In this document: piece after piece, positions 52,501-58,749 of the stretch
Layout: every line of letters starts with the position of its first letter
How positions within the stretch are numbered: the stretch's first letter is position 1
Virus record (IMG/VR): IMGVR_UViG_3300027733_001253
Location: 124,001 to 188,000 of that record
Reading direction: 5' to 3' (one strand)
DNA length: 64,000 nt
Source: a virus
Position numbers and translations under genes: made by a program
Notes under the pieces: model-generated
Database searches by the model: none
What the model saw: only the letters and a program-made list of their open reading frames with translations
Told to the model about the DNA's origin: nothing

Positions 52501-52901
52501 TTACCGCCTAAACTCCATACACCACCTACACCAGAAAATGTTATTGGGGAAGATATCGTTGTGTTATTGGTAGTTATTGTTCTACCTGCACTTGTAGAGT
52601 TAAATGTTAGAAGACCAGTGATAGACCAAGCAGTAGTGTTAGATAATGTCATAGAACCGGATACTGTCAATGTGGGCGCAGTACCAGTAATAAGTAAAAC
52701 CACACCGGCACTAATGGTAATATCTAAGCATGTTAATGCACCTGTCATTGTGACATTATAAGTAGCAGCTTGGTCAAAGAAAACACTATCTGCGGCTGTC
52801 GGAACGCTTGCGCCAGCCGTTCCGCCCGAAGTTGCTGACCAGTTAGTAGTAGCAGTTGTACTCCAAGTTCCTGACCCTCCTACCCAAAATCTATTTGCCA
52901 T
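46551..52901 (-). CDS. Giant 2116-residue adhesin-like / tail-fibre-like repeat protein
   Basis: The largest gene of the window. It begins MANRFWVGGSGTW and has a first segment (WSATSGGTAGASVPTAADSV) common to phage and bacterial beta-solenoid proteins. The rest is dominated by T, S, G, N and V, with recurring patterns such as TFTVNGGT, TITGxG, TRTFGAGG and FNGY/GFxG, consistent with parallel beta-helix repeats. No signal peptide or transmembrane helix is seen. It is likely a receptor-binding or surface-decorating virion protein. A minus-strand CATAAATA lies upstream with an AGAGGA site. Confidence 0.65.
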   Translation of the reverse strand: MANRFWVGGSGTWSTTATTNWSATSGGTAGASVPTAADSVFFDQAATYNVTMTGALTCLDITISAGVVLLITGTAPTLTVSGSMTLSNTTAWSITGLLTFNSTSAGRTITTNNTTISSPITFSGVGGVWSLGGNLTTTSTITTTLTNGTINLNGFDLTTGIFNSQNANTRAITFGSNFIYLVHPTAATTVLNIGNTGITYTGTGGFSTAMTVTRTFTATTTPTVTGGVPLYITSGTSAVTFTASSWFTLLNFNGYTGTASGTIFAKDLTLSSGGTYTGIVLTTYGTGSLNANGSTTGIGALTLGVATPNPTVTTLATNFNCSTYTQSVATATFNINGFTLTCSTTANYNAGTLSINAGTINCTTFQTGDSFTLNSGTINPSVSFVANFGAPSATFTYSPGGTLTAVPTFTQQNGTVVLNQNLTLAQNGTYTFSLVAASGVLTLNNNTLSTGGFVRTVSGANTINFGTSGQILLTGNNMTVWGVTGALITTTGTVSINSTYTGSVGTRTFSFYLVSQFNVAIGSGTGNTMYLASGATDTVTLLGGMNSVDLTGMTFTLSQSSACTIAGPSFIIPATGGTVSPGTGLIEFNGAAVGISVNRAIDNPLSFTSGSVCTLLANLTTGSTRSSTMNSATLRLNGYQLTTGTFAATIASTRTIAFGTTGVINVTGTGTVWNTGTITLLTITGIPVVNVTSTGSTAITVASGALPEAQAISFNFTGGTYALTFLGTAGYTAKNVDFTGFAGSWTLSTDNTIYGNWKYSTGMTVTTAPNSLVFGATIGNTQIMTSNGKTTNTIKLTGGGIVGLADPLTLSSDILVEAGTFNSNNYDISTVRISSYTTTTTRAINLGSSIVTMSGLFRVNTIGLTFNAGTSTIAYTGTNSLTVENGSVIGLTFYNFTNTTMGPSNIGITGKNTFNNLTLPTSTSTSAIYTFANDIIVNGNLTIPTPQSNVNDDNKLVVASATIGNQVKITVNGQISSLTKIFFRDINAQGKWLPWVGDRLGNISNNNNISFTPGRNKYWSLAGGGNATQVAWALTSGGTPAAANYPLPQDTIIIDNNGLNTSASITFNSAIYFTSINMASRTNAFTLGITNGENVYVSGDWTNGSGLTSVTNVGGKINFNNSLPGYVQSITSAGKLFSSQIYINTVGIVRLLDNFDQDSLVGVQGFELTKGTLTLNGFSLNTAQFNSSFTNVRTINFGSTFINVTHPTAGTSVIAMSNATNFSATGTGGFRANMSVTRTFNCGTGGAPTVAPNLFIFTGASIPTISSGSYFNTIDFTGSTCSPATSTVNVVNATLATGVGVFTGLTLNCSSSGTITTNAKTIAAVTLLSGSPQISGTCTCTTFTVNGGTLTAWGGTIVPTGSFIVTTGNVYLSNGGTLTVTTITQNGGGVYLTASFTMTAGTSTYTFNAGTLSIYNTQSNQTLSVGRFISNGTGVRFLQIYGYIRLTNTTAAATAVDMANTTNLIVDYGTFYSPSAGFLTSGTVAQTYTIGTTGGNVNNAISIQWDSGGTAVPTITTGSWFANFNPSAAGAFTILATTINIANSVTLSSAGTWTNCSFNLRGTGTFNSNTKSCATLTLNSVGAYSLAGSGLLCVTYQQTAGSFFCGNNLTCSGTATFSGGSFGISNGTLACTTFTVNGGTHVWAGGNGTLTASVGIVVSAGSFTYSTGTITATPAWTISGTGSVTFNNSYSLTATGTFTLTAGTLILAPGVTLTVGIFTSNASGTRNIQFGDSFTAGNISLAHTTAGQTCIGMTNLTGFTWSGAGGFVSAMTVARTFGAGGTGGATATNAPPLTITGGSAVITFNFPSYWSRLNLTGFAGVGAASLQGGAQNVTGDVVVGASGSYVPGFEFFGGNNTLTTNGKIMGSLTISGGNTTLKDAYTGNATSGLSLTGGNLYTQGFPITTNTFGGTGANVRGIFGTGQIFNITGSGLNQPSQFSGSNLTVSGLILNYSNASAKFVSVGNVGNLTFDSTINIGAGQLTITGNSTATFNNITNSVQPCTLTIATGLGTPTFINFNLRGTAGNLVTINSNVAGTRATIRKASGTVYGDYLSIQDINATGVTGQTNSAPTWYAGPTSTNVSNNTGWIFTRLPIISMGNVSIDASNGGITFGDQPV

Positions 52902-52925
52902 TATTATTCCTCTTTAATACTCTAA

Positions 52926-52933
52926 TATTTATG
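52926..52933 (-). promoter_or_regulatory. T4-type late promoter motif, minus strand (CATAAATA)
   Basis: CATAAATA is about 24 bases before ATG 52901 with a ribosome-binding site between them. It suits a late structural gene. Confidence 0.5.
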
Positions 52934-52938
52934 TTAAG

Positions 52939-53430
52939 TTAAAAACCTTTATTAGTTATCACTTGGAATGTAATAGTTATTAGTGGTGCGATGATGCATA
53001 GAGAACCCATGATCCATAATGTTCCCATGATGGCTCTTGCTTTGGCTTCACGGTCTTTTTGCTTCTGTTCTTCTATGCGTCTATCTTCTGCTTGGCGTTC
53101 TTCCATCAATCTCCTGCGTTCAGCTTGCATCTCATAATAGACTTCTGCGTTGCCAGACCAGAATAGTATATCTTTCAGTTCTTTCTCATATTGCCTCAAT
53201 GCTCGGGAGTGCATAGCCATTTGTAACGCTTGGGAATTAATTTGAGCATCACTCATCCTGATGCTTTGTACTTTTAATTTGACACTAGCATTATGTACCT
53301 CATCAGCAGAATTATAGAATTTGCTAAATTCGTTTATGAGGCCGTTTATATCTTTTCCCAATGCAACTGCTTTCTTTATTCCGGCCACTGTTGCTTGTGC
53401 TATCGCAAATGCGGTGAACGGATCGATCAT
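52939..53430 (-). CDS. Helical protein with C-terminal membrane segment
   Basis: This 163-residue protein has a long charged coiled coil (AERRRLMEERQAEDRRIEEQ) at about residues 102-133 and a hydrophobic segment at 137-158. The first half is helical (AFAIAQATVAGIKKAV). Such proteins are common in marine T4-like phages next to structural genes. Function unknown. It overlaps the next upstream minus-strand gene by 4 bp. Confidence 0.6.
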   Translation of the reverse strand: MIDPFTAFAIAQATVAGIKKAVALGKDINGLINEFSKFYNSADEVHNASVKLKVQSIRMSDAQINSQALQMAMHSRALRQYEKELKDILFWSGNAEVYYEMQAERRRLMEERQAEDRRIEEQKQKDREAKARAIMGTLWIMGSLCIIAPLITITFQVITNKGF

Positions 53431-53669
53431 TTTCGTGCATCCTTAGAATTAAGTGATTGTGACTTAGGGGTTGGTGGAGGAGGCGGTGGAGGTGGCGGAG
53501 GTTCTGGGTATTGTACACATACCATTTTATGTTGTACAGGTATCTGTGATTTAAGGTCGGTTAGGCTTCTTTGACAAGTAGCCTCATCTTGAAAATATCC
53601 AATCTGCTGTATAACCGGCGATACAATCCCTGCACTGATTATTGCGATAGACCATACCATGTTAGCCAT
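53427..53669 (-). CDS. Small secreted/anchored protein with polyproline tract
   Basis: This 80-residue protein has an N-terminal hydrophobic segment (residues 4-20), two cysteines (TCQRS and MVCVQ), and a run of ten prolines near residues 57-66 followed by a basic tail. It may span the envelope. No family was recognised. Confidence 0.5.
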   Translation of the reverse strand: MANMVWSIAIISAGIVSPVIQQIGYFQDEATCQRSLTDLKSQIPVQHKMVCVQYPEPPPPPPPPPPTPKSQSLNSKDARK

Positions 53670-53679
53670 AAGTATGGCC

Positions 53680-54201
53680 TTACATCCACATCCAAATGCC
53701 TTGGCTCATCAATATTGCACCAATCAATCCTACACCAATGCTAGAGTAAAACATTCCCATACTAACTGCTAAAATACTAGCAGATAATAATACGATACTA
53801 AGTTGTAATGTTGATCCAGCAAATGTTAACCATGGACTATGTTGTTTTGCCTCATCTCTTTCAGCTTCTAACTTTCTAGCTTTTTCCATGAGTTCTTTCT
53901 TACCTTCATTCTTGACTGGATCGCTCTCATAACGGTCGATCTTAGCAGTCAATTGTTCAACTTTCTTAGTATCTTTGCGGGCGATAGCATCATCTCTAGC
54001 ATTTTCTGCTATAGTCTGTTTGATGCTTTTTGCTTGATAAAAGTTCCAAGTATCGTTAGCTTTGATAGTGTTAGTCAATACACTACCACTGATTCCATTA
54101 GCAATATATGTGTTAACTGCTAATAATGCTGCTATTACTGTGATAGTCCATCCGGCTCTATCTTTGATGTGTGCCTCTCTCTCGCTGCGTGATTCTGCCA
54201 T
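53680..54201 (-). CDS. DUF4337-like membrane protein
   Basis: This 173-residue protein has one N-terminal hydrophobic segment, a NDTWNFYQAKSIKQ motif at about residues 49-62, a charged coiled coil and two C-terminal hydrophobic segments. This order is the signature of the DUF4337 family. Function is unknown. It lies in a minus-strand operon of membrane proteins. Confidence 0.7.
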   Translation of the reverse strand: MAESRSEREAHIKDRAGWTITVIAALLAVNTYIANGISGSVLTNTIKANDTWNFYQAKSIKQTIAENARDDAIARKDTKKVEQLTAKIDRYESDPVKNEGKKELMEKARKLEAERDEAKQHSPWLTFAGSTLQLSIVLLSASILAVSMGMFYSSIGVGLIGAILMSQGIWMWM

Positions 54202-54204
54202 TTT

Positions 54205-54948
54205 TTACTCCTTAATAATTTTTTTAACTGCTGGCTTTTTTACCGGTATCTTTTTAATAACTTTTCTAACCGGTTTTTTATCAACTACTTCTTTATGCTT
54301 GATAACCATCACTAATAAAATCAAACTTAGATTTATGACAATGATCATCGTCCATGCTGCTGTCATATAGAACATATATTCTGATTGTAATCTGCTTACC
54401 ACCATCACATAGAATTCATCCGTAGTGACAACGATCTCTTTCTTGTATTTTTTGTAATCATCTCCAAACATCAACATCTGTGCTTCTGTGTAATGGTGCA
54501 TCATTATGTCAAAATTCAATTCAGGCTTACCCTTATCTATCCATGCGAACGCTTCAACTTCTAGTTTAGCGAGATTGTTGCTTAGTTGTTCTGCTTTTAA
54601 TAACTGATCTAATTCGGTCTGTAAAAACGGTACTTCTTTTACTCTGTCTTTGAATGATTTTGTCACACCCTTATCATCCGCTACTTCTCCGTTTCGGATT
54701 TTAAGCACATTATTGAATTCTGTTCTCCATTGTTCATTCTTGGTCGTCACGAAAAATCTAGCATAATTAGTCAAATCATCTGACGATTTAGCCATAGTGC
54801 GAGTGAGAGAAGCAGCATGATTTAGTGTGGTTAGTTGCGTTTCTGCACTTTTGAAACAACTAAGAACAGCCAAACTGCTTACAAATATAACCCCTGCAAT
54901 AACATATGGAGTTCTCTTAAATTCTAAAATTTTATCTAATATTTTCAT
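54205..54948 (-). CDS. Membrane protein with chemoreceptor-like sensor domain
   Basis: This 247-residue protein has hydrophobic segments at about 14-32 and 193-217 flanking a helical periplasmic domain. That domain contains SSDDLTNYARFFVTTKNEQW and NVLKIRNGE, a pattern seen in the ligand domains of methyl-accepting chemotaxis proteins (SDDLTxxARxxVxTxD, ILxIRNG). The cytoplasmic part is only a 30-residue lysine-rich tail, so HAMP and signalling domains are missing. It could pair with host receptors or work by itself; this is inference. Confidence 0.6.
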   Translation of the reverse strand: MKILDKILEFKRTPYVIAGVIFVSSLAVLSCFKSAETQLTTLNHAASLTRTMAKSSDDLTNYARFFVTTKNEQWRTEFNNVLKIRNGEVADDKGVTKSFKDRVKEVPFLQTELDQLLKAEQLSNNLAKLEVEAFAWIDKGKPELNFDIMMHHYTEAQMLMFGDDYKKYKKEIVVTTDEFYVMVVSRLQSEYMFYMTAAWTMIIVINLSLILLVMVIKHKEVVDKKPVRKVIKKIPVKKPAVKKIIKE

Positions 54949-55112
54949 GTTAATGCTTTCATTATTAATCCTAGTGCTTGCTTTACTTCTGCTTGGTAAT
55001 TAGTTAGGATAACCATACCTACACCTAAGGCAGCGGTCGGGAAACTCTTTACTGATGGAGGGGGAGGCGGCTCGACTACTTTTCGCCTAGTAGTAACTTT
55101 TTTTGTTACCAT
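54945..55112 (-). CDS. Small protein with polyproline and hydrophobic segment
   Basis: A 55-residue frame starts at ATG 55112 behind AAGGAG. It has a basic N-terminus, five consecutive prolines and a weakly hydrophobic helix. Its stop overlaps the start of the sensor-like gene by 3 bp, so they are coupled. Function unknown. Confidence 0.5.
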   Translation of the reverse strand: MVTKKVTTRRKVVEPPPPPSVKSFPTAALGVGMVILTNYQAEVKQALGLIMKALT

Positions 55113-55184
55113 TTTTGTACTCCTTATTATTGTTATTATTGTTGTACTATGTATTTAGCTATAAAATCGTTCCTATACTGTACA

Positions 55185-55192
55185 GATAAATA
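55185..55192 (+). promoter_or_regulatory. T4-type late promoter motif (GATAAATA)
   Basis: GATAAATA is 5 bases before ATG 55198, so the message would start at or next to the initiation codon. Confidence 0.5.
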
Positions 55193-55197
55193 TAATG

Positions 55198-55770
55198 ATG
55201 CGTATACGAGAATTATTAGAAGAAATTGAGTCTGAACCAGAAGCAAAGATGCCACATCTATACCTAGATATGGATGGAGTTCAAGCAGATTTCTTTGGCG
55301 CCTGGGCTGGAAAGCATGGGGTTTCTAGTTACAAAGAGATTCCAAGACGAGAAGAAGATATACAAGCATTAGCAACAAGTAGCCCGGAACAAGTTTATCA
55401 GTTTTTTAGAGACTTAAAGCCACTAACAGGTGGTATGCGTATTGTAATGTGGCTAAATGATAATAAAATCCCGTTCACCGTATTGTCTGCTCCGTTGCGC
55501 GGTCCGTATGCGAAGGCTAGCATAGAAGCTAAAAAAGATTGGCTAGACCAATATAACCCGGGAACTAGTGGTAGTGCAATATTCACTGGTGCAAAGTACA
55601 AACATGCATTAAATGGTGGCATCCCAAATGTACTAGTAGATGATTATGGCAAATATTTAGATGCATGGAGTAGTGCAGGTGGCATTGCAGTAAAGCATGA
55701 AGATAGTACTGTTGCTCAAACTATCCAAGAACTTGAAAAGATTTACGGACCATTCATCCATAAAACTTGA
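55198..55770 (+). CDS. HAD-type 5'-nucleotidase-like protein
   Basis: This 190-residue protein (start at 55198; ATG 55195 also possible) begins MRIRELLEE, a leader resembling that of three other genes here. Then come LYLDMDGVQADFF with the nucleophile D24 and acid D26 of HAD phosphatases, a TVLSAPLRG motif II, a lysine region and VLVDDYGKYLDAW motif IV. The pattern is that of 5'(3')-deoxyribonucleotidases, which hydrolyse dNMPs. Late expression is suggested by the ATAAATA motif. Confidence 0.75.
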   Translation: MRIRELLEEIESEPEAKMPHLYLDMDGVQADFFGAWAGKHGVSSYKEIPRREEDIQALATSSPEQVYQFFRDLKPLTGGMRIVMWLNDNKIPFTVLSAPLRGPYAKASIEAKKDWLDQYNPGTSGSAIFTGAKYKHALNGGIPNVLVDDYGKYLDAWSSAGGIAVKHEDSTVAQTIQELEKIYGPFIHKT

Positions 55771-55796
55771 TTAGTAATCAACAAATACATTATACT
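55767..55796 (+). promoter_or_regulatory. Putative sigma-70 promoter
   Basis: TTGATT at 55767-55772, 18-bp spacer, TATACT at 55791-55796. The expected start site falls on ATG 55803. Confidence 0.45.
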
Positions 55797-55802
55797 AGAC
55801 AC

Positions 55803-55991
55803 ATGGCTAGACCTAATCCTGGACAAGAAAGAATGCGTTATGAAGTAATAACGCAACCAAATCCTGACAATGACGATGACTTATTATTACCTATCCCACA
55901 AGCATTGCTTGACCAAATGGGCTGGAAAGAGGGAGATAATATTGAAGTTGGATTAGATGAAGAAGGCCGTTATATATTAAAGAAAACATGA
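55803..55991 (+). CDS. AbrB/SpoVT-like small protein
   Basis: This 62-residue protein has the swapped-hairpin AbrB pattern: LLLPIPQALLDQMGWKEGD, then IEVGLDEEGRYILKK. These domains bind DNA, either as transition regulators or as antitoxins. No toxin gene lies beside it. The ATG at 55803 was preferred over the frame start at 55767. Confidence 0.65.
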   Translation: MARPNPGQERMRYEVITQPNPDNDDDLLLPIPQALLDQMGWKEGDNIEVGLDEEGRYILKKT

Positions 55992-56383
55992 ATAATAGTT
56001 CAATCTATCCACCAACACAACAAGTTTATACAACCACAGGTACTAGTATAAATATAAATCCAATAAATCCAATAACTACAGGAACTGGCGGACAATTTCT
56101 AGTTAATAATGGCACAAGTCCAGTCTGGACTGACACTATTAGTCATCAACCTACTGGTACTTTACAAGTTAAAGGTGATGCTGTTTTTGAGGGTGATATT
56201 AAAGTCAAGGGCAAAAGCCTAGATAAGACCTTGACTAAGATAGAAGAACGGTTAGCGATACTACATCCCAACGAAAAACTAGAGGTAAAGTGGAAAAAAT
56301 TGCGAGAATTGCGTAAGCAATATATGGAATTAGAAGCCGACATTCTGGAAAAAGAAAAGATTGTTGAAATACTGAAAAGATGA
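55988..56383 (+). CDS. Virion-type protein with coiled-coil end
   Basis: This 131-residue protein has a T-, N- and G-rich first half (PTGTLQVKGDAVFEGDIKV) like the tail-fibre protein at 59139, and a helical C-terminus (LRELRKQYMELEADILEKEK). The phrase LxPNxxLExxW is common to phage tail-associated proteins. It starts in an ATGA overlap with the AbrB-like gene. Structural role inferred. Confidence 0.55.
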   Translation: MNNSSIYPPTQQVYTTTGTSININPINPITTGTGGQFLVNNGTSPVWTDTISHQPTGTLQVKGDAVFEGDIKVKGKSLDKTLTKIEERLAILHPNEKLEVKWKKLRELRKQYMELEADILEKEKIVEILKR

Positions 56384-56386
56384 CGG

Positions 56387-56415
56387 TTGACAATAAATGA
56401 TTTTTGTATTATAAT
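56387..56415 (+). promoter_or_regulatory. Consensus sigma-70 promoter, early family
   Basis: TTGACA at 56387-56392, 17-bp spacer starting ATAAATGA, TATAAT at 56410-56415. It is the only copy of the early family in the right-hand third. Confidence 0.85.
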
Positions 56416-56444
56416 ATACTCATATTAACTATGTTTATATCCGT

Positions 56445-56843
56445 ATGACTATGCATCTAGCACATCCCTCCCTATCGATGGGTGGTAAACGCAAGGGCAA
56501 AATTAAGTTTCGCAATGCAGAGGAAGCACGGAAGCACCGTGAACTAGAATCTGACTGGCACGACCTACAGAAAAAGTGGGGAGTTGAACAGGAAACAAAG
56601 AGACAAAAACGAGCGATGGCAGCAGAACCATTGGTCTATTCACTTAGTACACCGATCGGTCGTACCAACACACATCACATCAAGAGTTTGGATACTGGAC
56701 ATTCTGGTCCCGTGTCTAGCAAGCCAGCACCAAAATACACAGGAACAAAGATTCTTGGTATTGGTACTATGCACAAGAGTAATGCTGTTCCTGTCTTTAG
56801 CGATGAGGAAGCTAGAGATATCAGCACAATGCGCCGCAACTAA
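56445..56843 (+). CDS. Hypothetical basic protein
   Basis: This 132-residue protein is basic at its N-terminus (KRKGKIKFRNAEEARKHRE) and has a conserved-looking end (ILGIGTMHKSNAVPVFSDEE) found in many phage proteins of unknown role. It is preceded by a strong early promoter and lies just before the IF-1 gene, so the two probably share a message. Confidence 0.6.
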   Translation: MTMHLAHPSLSMGGKRKGKIKFRNAEEARKHRELESDWHDLQKKWGVEQETKRQKRAMAAEPLVYSLSTPIGRTNTHHIKSLDTGHSGPVSSKPAPKYTGTKILGIGTMHKSNAVPVFSDEEARDISTMRRN

Positions 56844-56862
56844 AGGAGTTTAATAAACTAAA

Positions 56863-57078
56863 ATGGCAAAAGAAGAGGGAATCAAGATGGACGGTAAGGT
56901 GATCGATGTATTACCCAATGCTATGTTCAAAGTACAGATGAATCCAAGTAATGTGATTACTGGTTACATCAGTGGTCGTATGCGTAAGAACGACATTAAA
57001 ATATTGCTCGGAGACACGGTGGAAGTAGAATTCTCACCCTACGACCTATCTAAAGGACGCATTACTCGGCGCAGGTAA
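56863..57078 (+). CDS. infA: Translation initiation factor IF-1
   Basis: This 71-residue OB-fold protein matches bacterial IF-1: MAKEEGIKMDGKVIDVLPNA, then GYISGRMRKNDIKILLGD and the end SPYDLSKGRITRR. IF-1 blocks the A site of the 30S subunit during initiation and helps IF-2 and IF-3. Length is as in bacteria. Its transcription from an early sigma-70 promoter at 56387 would supply it soon after infection. A phage-coded IF-1 together with bS21 points to altered initiation. Confidence 0.93.
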   Translation: MAKEEGIKMDGKVIDVLPNAMFKVQMNPSNVITGYISGRMRKNDIKILLGDTVEVEFSPYDLSKGRITRRR

Positions 57079-57082
57079 CAAT

Positions 57083-57105
57083 ACGCATAAATACATGTTA
57101 TGCGT
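57083..57105 (+). promoter_or_regulatory. Late motif and start-codon hairpin before sod
   Basis: CATAAATAC at 57086-57094 overlaps perfect arms ACGCATAA (57083-57090) and TTATGCGT (57098-57105). The right arm covers ATG 57100. Read-through transcripts would hide the start, while a late transcript beginning near 57099 would not. Confidence 0.55.
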
Positions 57106-57654
57106 GACATTATTACATTGCTTGAGGAAAAGAGTAAGCCTCAAGACATAGAAATCATACCCTTAAACTTCACTCCGGCTGAAGTCAGTCCTGTACTATC
57201 CAAAGACACATTGGATTTGCACTATGGGAAACTAGCCCACGGGTATGCTGAACGATACAATAATAAAGAGGGTGATAGAGATTTCAACTATGCAGGCGCT
57301 TTCCTGCATAATACATTATTCCCGCAGTTCCGTGAAGTGAGAAACAATAACAAGCCCAACGGCCCTATGATGGGATTCGTTAATAAACATTACGGTGATT
57401 ATGATAACATGAAGTCTGAGTTTGAGATTGAGGCCATGAAGATACAGGGTAGTGGTTGGATATACTTAGCTACAGACGGCAAGATTAAAACGATAGTAAA
57501 TCATCAAGTACGCAATGACATATTGTTATTGATTGACTGGTGGGAACATGCTTTCATATTAGATTACGGCAGTGATAAGAAAAAGTACATCAAAGAACAG
57601 TGGAAAATCATAAACTGGAATGTGATTAATACCCGTTGGGGTAAGAGTCTATGA
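57100..57654 (+). CDS. Fe/Mn superoxide dismutase with leader peptide
   Basis: This 184-residue protein has all four metal ligands of the Fe/Mn family: H41 in LDLHYGKLAHGY, H70 in GAFLHNTLF, D146 and H150 in IDWWEHAFILDY. It converts superoxide to hydrogen peroxide and oxygen. It begins MRDIITLLEEK, a leader not present in bacterial SODs and shared with other phage genes here. It is preceded by a late-type motif and overlaps the kinase-like gene by 4 bp. Which metal is bound cannot be read with confidence. Confidence 0.88.
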   Translation: MRDIITLLEEKSKPQDIEIIPLNFTPAEVSPVLSKDTLDLHYGKLAHGYAERYNNKEGDRDFNYAGAFLHNTLFPQFREVRNNNKPNGPMMGFVNKHYGDYDNMKSEFEIEAMKIQGSGWIYLATDGKIKTIVNHQVRNDILLLIDWWEHAFILDYGSDKKKYIKEQWKIINWNVINTRWGKSL

Positions 57655-58748
57655 GAGCCACAGAATTTATAACCGAAGTATTTACTAGCAATGTCTCTAG
57701 TGAAGTAGTTAGAGCAACTCCAGACTTATACACCACTAAGGCTACGATAGGTGGTCGTGTTATTGTTTTTAATGCTTCACAGTATGACGATGATGAAGGT
57801 AAATCAGTATGGGAAATAGACTTTACTGAATATGAAAAGGACGGAACTGGTACAACTTTTAGAAAGACTGGTTCTGGTAATGAATTACAAGTATTCTCAT
57901 TTGTCATTGAGTCAATCAAAGATTTGATTTCTAGCTATCATCCTGATCAACTTACATTCACTTCACACAAAGCAGATGACAATAGAACTAAATTATACCA
58001 GCGTATGTTGAATAGAATCAAAGTACCCGGTTACCATGCGGCACCTATTGATTCAGGTGAGTATGATGACTACTTCAAGATTGTCAAAGATAATTTGGAT
58101 GAAGCTGAAGTAGCTACTAAGAATAGCAATGAGATTTGGAAACAACTAAGAGCGGCTGGATATCATCATGTTGGCAGCGGTGCTGATGCTACTGTTTTTG
58201 CCAAAGATGATAGTCATGTGATCAAGATATTGATGCCAGAGGATGCGGGTAGCAAAGCTGAACAAGTATTTCGTAAGTTTTATGAGTTTTCAATGAGTCA
58301 TCAAGATTTACCATGCGTTCCTAGATTCAATGAAGTGAACACCATCGATATCAATGGCAAAGACTACACTCAGATTGAGATGGAGAGATTATCCCCTATA
58401 GAAAAAGGTGGTTTCTTACAAGGTATGGTTTGGTTATTAAGTGATTATGTTAGTGGAAATAAACCATGGTCAACTGTGGAAAGCGAATTAACAAATGGAC
58501 ACCCGTGGTATTTTTTTAGTCCAAACTATTCTGGTACTTTTGCTAGAACATGGCAAAGTATACTAGAAAATCCTGCAAGTAAAAAAACTTACAGTATGTA
58601 TAAACAGCTATATACTGTGATGCAGTTATTATATAGTACAGGAAATATCAATAAATTTGGATGGGATTTGCATACGGCAAATGTCATGCAACGAAGTAAC
58701 GGACAACCGGTTATCATTGATCCGTGGTTTAGCGAAGGAACATCATAA
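57651..58748 (+). CDS. Protein-kinase-like fold protein
   Basis: This 365-residue protein has the core of the kinase/aminoglycoside phosphotransferase fold: [13 protein letters not shown] glycine-rich loop followed by VIKIL with the lysine, the hinge IEMERL, and [15 protein letters not shown] then VIIDPWF, in the place of HxDxxxxN and DFG. The N-terminal 130 residues form a separate domain beginning [11 protein letters not shown]. It overlaps SOD by 4 bp. The target (protein or small molecule) is unknown. Similar proteins are found in T4-like phages. Confidence 0.65.
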   Translation: MRATEFITEVFTSNVSSEVVRATPDLYTTKATIGGRVIVFNASQYDDDEGKSVWEIDFTEYEKDGTGTTFRKTGSGNELQVFSFVIESIKDLISSYHPDQLTFTSHKADDNRTKLYQRMLNRIKVPGYHAAPIDSGEYDDYFKIVKDNLDEAEVATKNSNEIWKQLRAAGYHHVGSGADATVFAKDDSHVIKILMPEDAGSKAEQVFRKFYEFSMSHQDLPCVPRFNEVNTIDINGKDYTQIEMERLSPIEKGGFLQGMVWLLSDYVSGNKPWSTVESELTNGHPWYFFSPNYSGTFARTWQSILENPASKKTYSMYKQLYTVMQLLYSTGNINKFGWDLHTANVMQRSNGQPVIIDPWFSEGTS

Positions 58749-58749
58749 T

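Noticed and set aside
48202-52761. Chains of hydrophobic open frames on the plus strand opposite the 2116-residue gene
   Set aside because: They lack ribosome sites and are shadows of the T/S/G/V-rich codons on the coding strand. The same applies to the long minus-strand frames opposite 59139-61685.
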